Assembly: GCA_018883485.1 (NCBI GenBank)
Contig: VEQB01000130.1
Location: forward strand, 1 to 6,593
Reading direction: 5' to 3'
DNA from: Bacteroidota bacterium
Lineage (GTDB): Bacteria; Bacteroidota; Bacteroidia; UKL13-3
DNA length: 6,593 nucleotides
Part shown: positions 6,021-6,593 of the stretch, one piece after another
Position numbering within the stretch: the first letter of the stretch is position 1
Layout of the letters: each line of letters starts with the position of its first letter
The notes under the pieces: model-generated
Seen by the model: the letters and a program-made list of their open reading frames with translations, nothing else
Database searches by the model: none
What the model was told of the DNA's origin: nothing
Made by a program: the position numbers and the translations under genes

Positions 6021-6120
6021 CCCCTCTACCTCCCTGCAACTCCCCGCAATTCCCCGCTACTCCCCACTACTTCCCCGCTACTCCCTGCAATTCCCCGCTA
6101 CCTCCCTGCTACTCCCCGCT
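6020..6120 (-). repeat. C-rich array of about ten 10-bp units (G-rich on the - strand)
   Basis: The + strand reads as head-to-tail units with consensus TCCCYGCWAY (for example TCCCCGCAAT, TCCCCGCTAC, TCCCTGCAAT). Most are exactly 10 bp, with occasional 11-bp units (near 6070 and 6100). On the - strand, the coding strand of the four-helix-bundle gene, it is G-rich and forms the 3' end of that gene and its downstream region. GGG or GGGG runs recur with ~6-7 nt between them, a spacing compatible with G-quadruplexes. There are no long unique spacers, so it is not a CRISPR array. No T-tract terminator is present for the gene. Confidence 0.9.
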
Positions 6121-6477
6121 TTTTAAAACGCTCAGTCTAAAATTGTGAATTTTCACGCTTAACGAATATAAACTTTGATAAATCTCTTCAGCCTCTTTAA
6201 CTGCTATTAAATCTTTATTCCTAAAAACAAGAATAATGTTTACGCATTCAAACAATGACCTTCTCGAAACGGATAAAAAATACGCAAATTCCTTCTTAGA
6301 ATAAGATCCCGCCCCTTCAGAAATATTATTTGTAATAGAAAGCGCAGCTCGCCGTAATTGATCCGCAAATGAAAATAATCTTTTATTTTCAAGGCATGAG
6401 GCAATATCAATTAACTTGGAACAAACACACATACCATCTTTCCAAATGTCTAAATTTTCAAACCTAAACTTATTCAT
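6109..6477 (-). CDS. Four-helix-bundle protein of the 23S rRNA-intervening-sequence family
   Basis: The 122-residue product matches the TIGR02436-type four-helix-bundle family: FRFENLDIWKDG at 4-15, FADQLRRAALSITNNISEGA at 37-56, SKKEFAYFLSVSRRSLFE at 60-77, then a helix to ~115. Family members occur in intervening sequences of some 23S rRNA genes and, very often in Bacteroidota, as stand-alone genes. They resemble the Avd accessory proteins of diversity-generating retroelements and have no established function. No 23S rRNA or reverse transcriptase is present here. The last codons (AGC GGG GAG TAG, giving S-G-E-stop) are made of the adjoining repeat array, so the C-terminus and stop are contributed by repeat DNA. 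Upstream on the - strand, TATCTTCA about 20 nt before the ATG with TTG some 18 nt further up is a weak candidate for a Bacteroidota promoter. The gene lies between inverted repeat arrays. Confidence 0.92.
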   Translation of the reverse strand: MNKFRFENLDIWKDGMCVCSKLIDIASCLENKRLFSFADQLRRAALSITNNISEGAGSYSKKEFAYFLSVSRRSLFECVNIILVFRNKDLIAVKEAEEIYQSLYSLSVKIHNFRLSVLKSGE

Positions 6478-6510
6478 TTAATGAAGATAGGACCTTTGAG
6501 TAAAAAACAA

Positions 6511-6593
6511 GCGGGGGTGGCGGGGTATAGCCTGGAGTTGCACGGAATTGCGCGGTGTGGCGCGGTGTGGCGCGGGGTAGCGCGGTGTGGCGC
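6511..6593 (+). repeat. G-rich 10-bp tandem array running off the window
   Basis: From 6511 the sequence falls into consecutive 10-bp units: GCGGGGGTGG, CGGGGTATAG, CCTGGAGTTG, CACGGAATTG, CGCGGTGTGG twice, CGCGGGGTAG, CGCGGTGTGG. The array is still running at the last base. The GGAGTTGC and GGAATTGC parts match units of the arrays at 2856-2906 and 6020-6120, and the GCGCGGTGTGG units match 5984-6006. It starts about 34 bp upstream of the four-helix-bundle ATG and is opposite in orientation to the array downstream of that gene. Confidence 0.88.

Larger units (their letters stand above)
5786..6108. other. Gene-free mosaic region between the AsmA-like gene and the four-helix-bundle gene
   Basis: No intact gene is supported here. 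Bases 5786-5891 are AT-rich leader DNA of the AsmA-like gene, in which I could not identify a convincing Bacteroidota promoter (TTTG with TAnnTTTG). Bases 5892-5983 are a relic of the rny 3' end, 5984-6006 a G-rich tract, 6011-6019 a GAATTCAAT motif shared with the real rny flank, and 6020 onward a C-rich array. Switching between AT-rich and GC-rich blocks with sharp borders suggests repeated rearrangement. Confidence 0.7.

Noticed and set aside
6020..6120. CRISPR array
   Set aside because: The units are 10 bp, head to tail, degenerate and without unique spacers; no cas genes are present.
6109..6477. Intervening sequence inside a 23S rRNA gene, or an Avd gene of a diversity-generating retroelement
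   Set aside because: No rRNA sequence flanks the gene, and there is no reverse transcriptase or template/variable repeat pair in the window.

Overview
The window looks like a chromosomal piece of an AT-rich member of the Bacteroidota. The clues are the order pheT, small coiled-coil gene, zapA, rny, the near absence of Shine-Dalgarno sequences, a DUF748/AsmA-like giant protein, a Bacteroidota-type lipocalin-like lipoprotein and a stand-alone four-helix-bundle (23S rRNA-intervening-sequence-type) gene. Genus cannot be told from the sequence.

Left part (1-2858, + strand): a tight housekeeping operon. It holds the 3' end of pheT (phenylalanyl-tRNA synthetase beta), a 100-residue coiled-coil protein of unknown function 2 bp downstream, zapA starting at a TTG that overlaps the previous stop, and after a 48-bp gap with a small hairpin a complete rny (RNase Y). 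The operon ends in a G-rich tandem repeat that begins at the rny stop codon, followed by a perfect 16-bp-stem terminator with eight T residues.

Middle part (2990-5785, - strand): two genes convergent with rny. The upstream one is a 788-residue membrane-anchored AsmA/DUF748-like protein. Directly behind it (TAA followed at once by ATG) is a small lipocalin-like lipoprotein gene interrupted by an in-frame TAA. The reading frame continues for 64 more family-like codons, so it is best called a pseudogene or a sequencing error.

Right part (5786-6593): a mosaic of decayed and repetitive DNA. It contains a 92-bp diverged copy of the 3' end of rny with an in-frame 54-bp internal deletion, followed by the same kind of G-rich repeat and the same GAATTCAAT motif that follow the real rny. 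Next come a 100-bp C-rich array of 10-bp units, a four-helix-bundle gene on the - strand whose last codons and stop lie inside that array, and a G-rich array in the opposite orientation that runs off the window.

The most notable pattern is that one family of 10-bp G-rich repeats occurs at four places: at the stop codon of rny, at the stop codon of the four-helix-bundle gene, behind the rny relic, and upstream of the four-helix-bundle gene. The four-helix-bundle gene lies between inverted arrays, and the two-gene minus-strand block lies between two copies of the rny end. This may reflect a non-autonomous mobile or repeat-driven rearrangement unit; that is inference, because no transposase or integrase is present.
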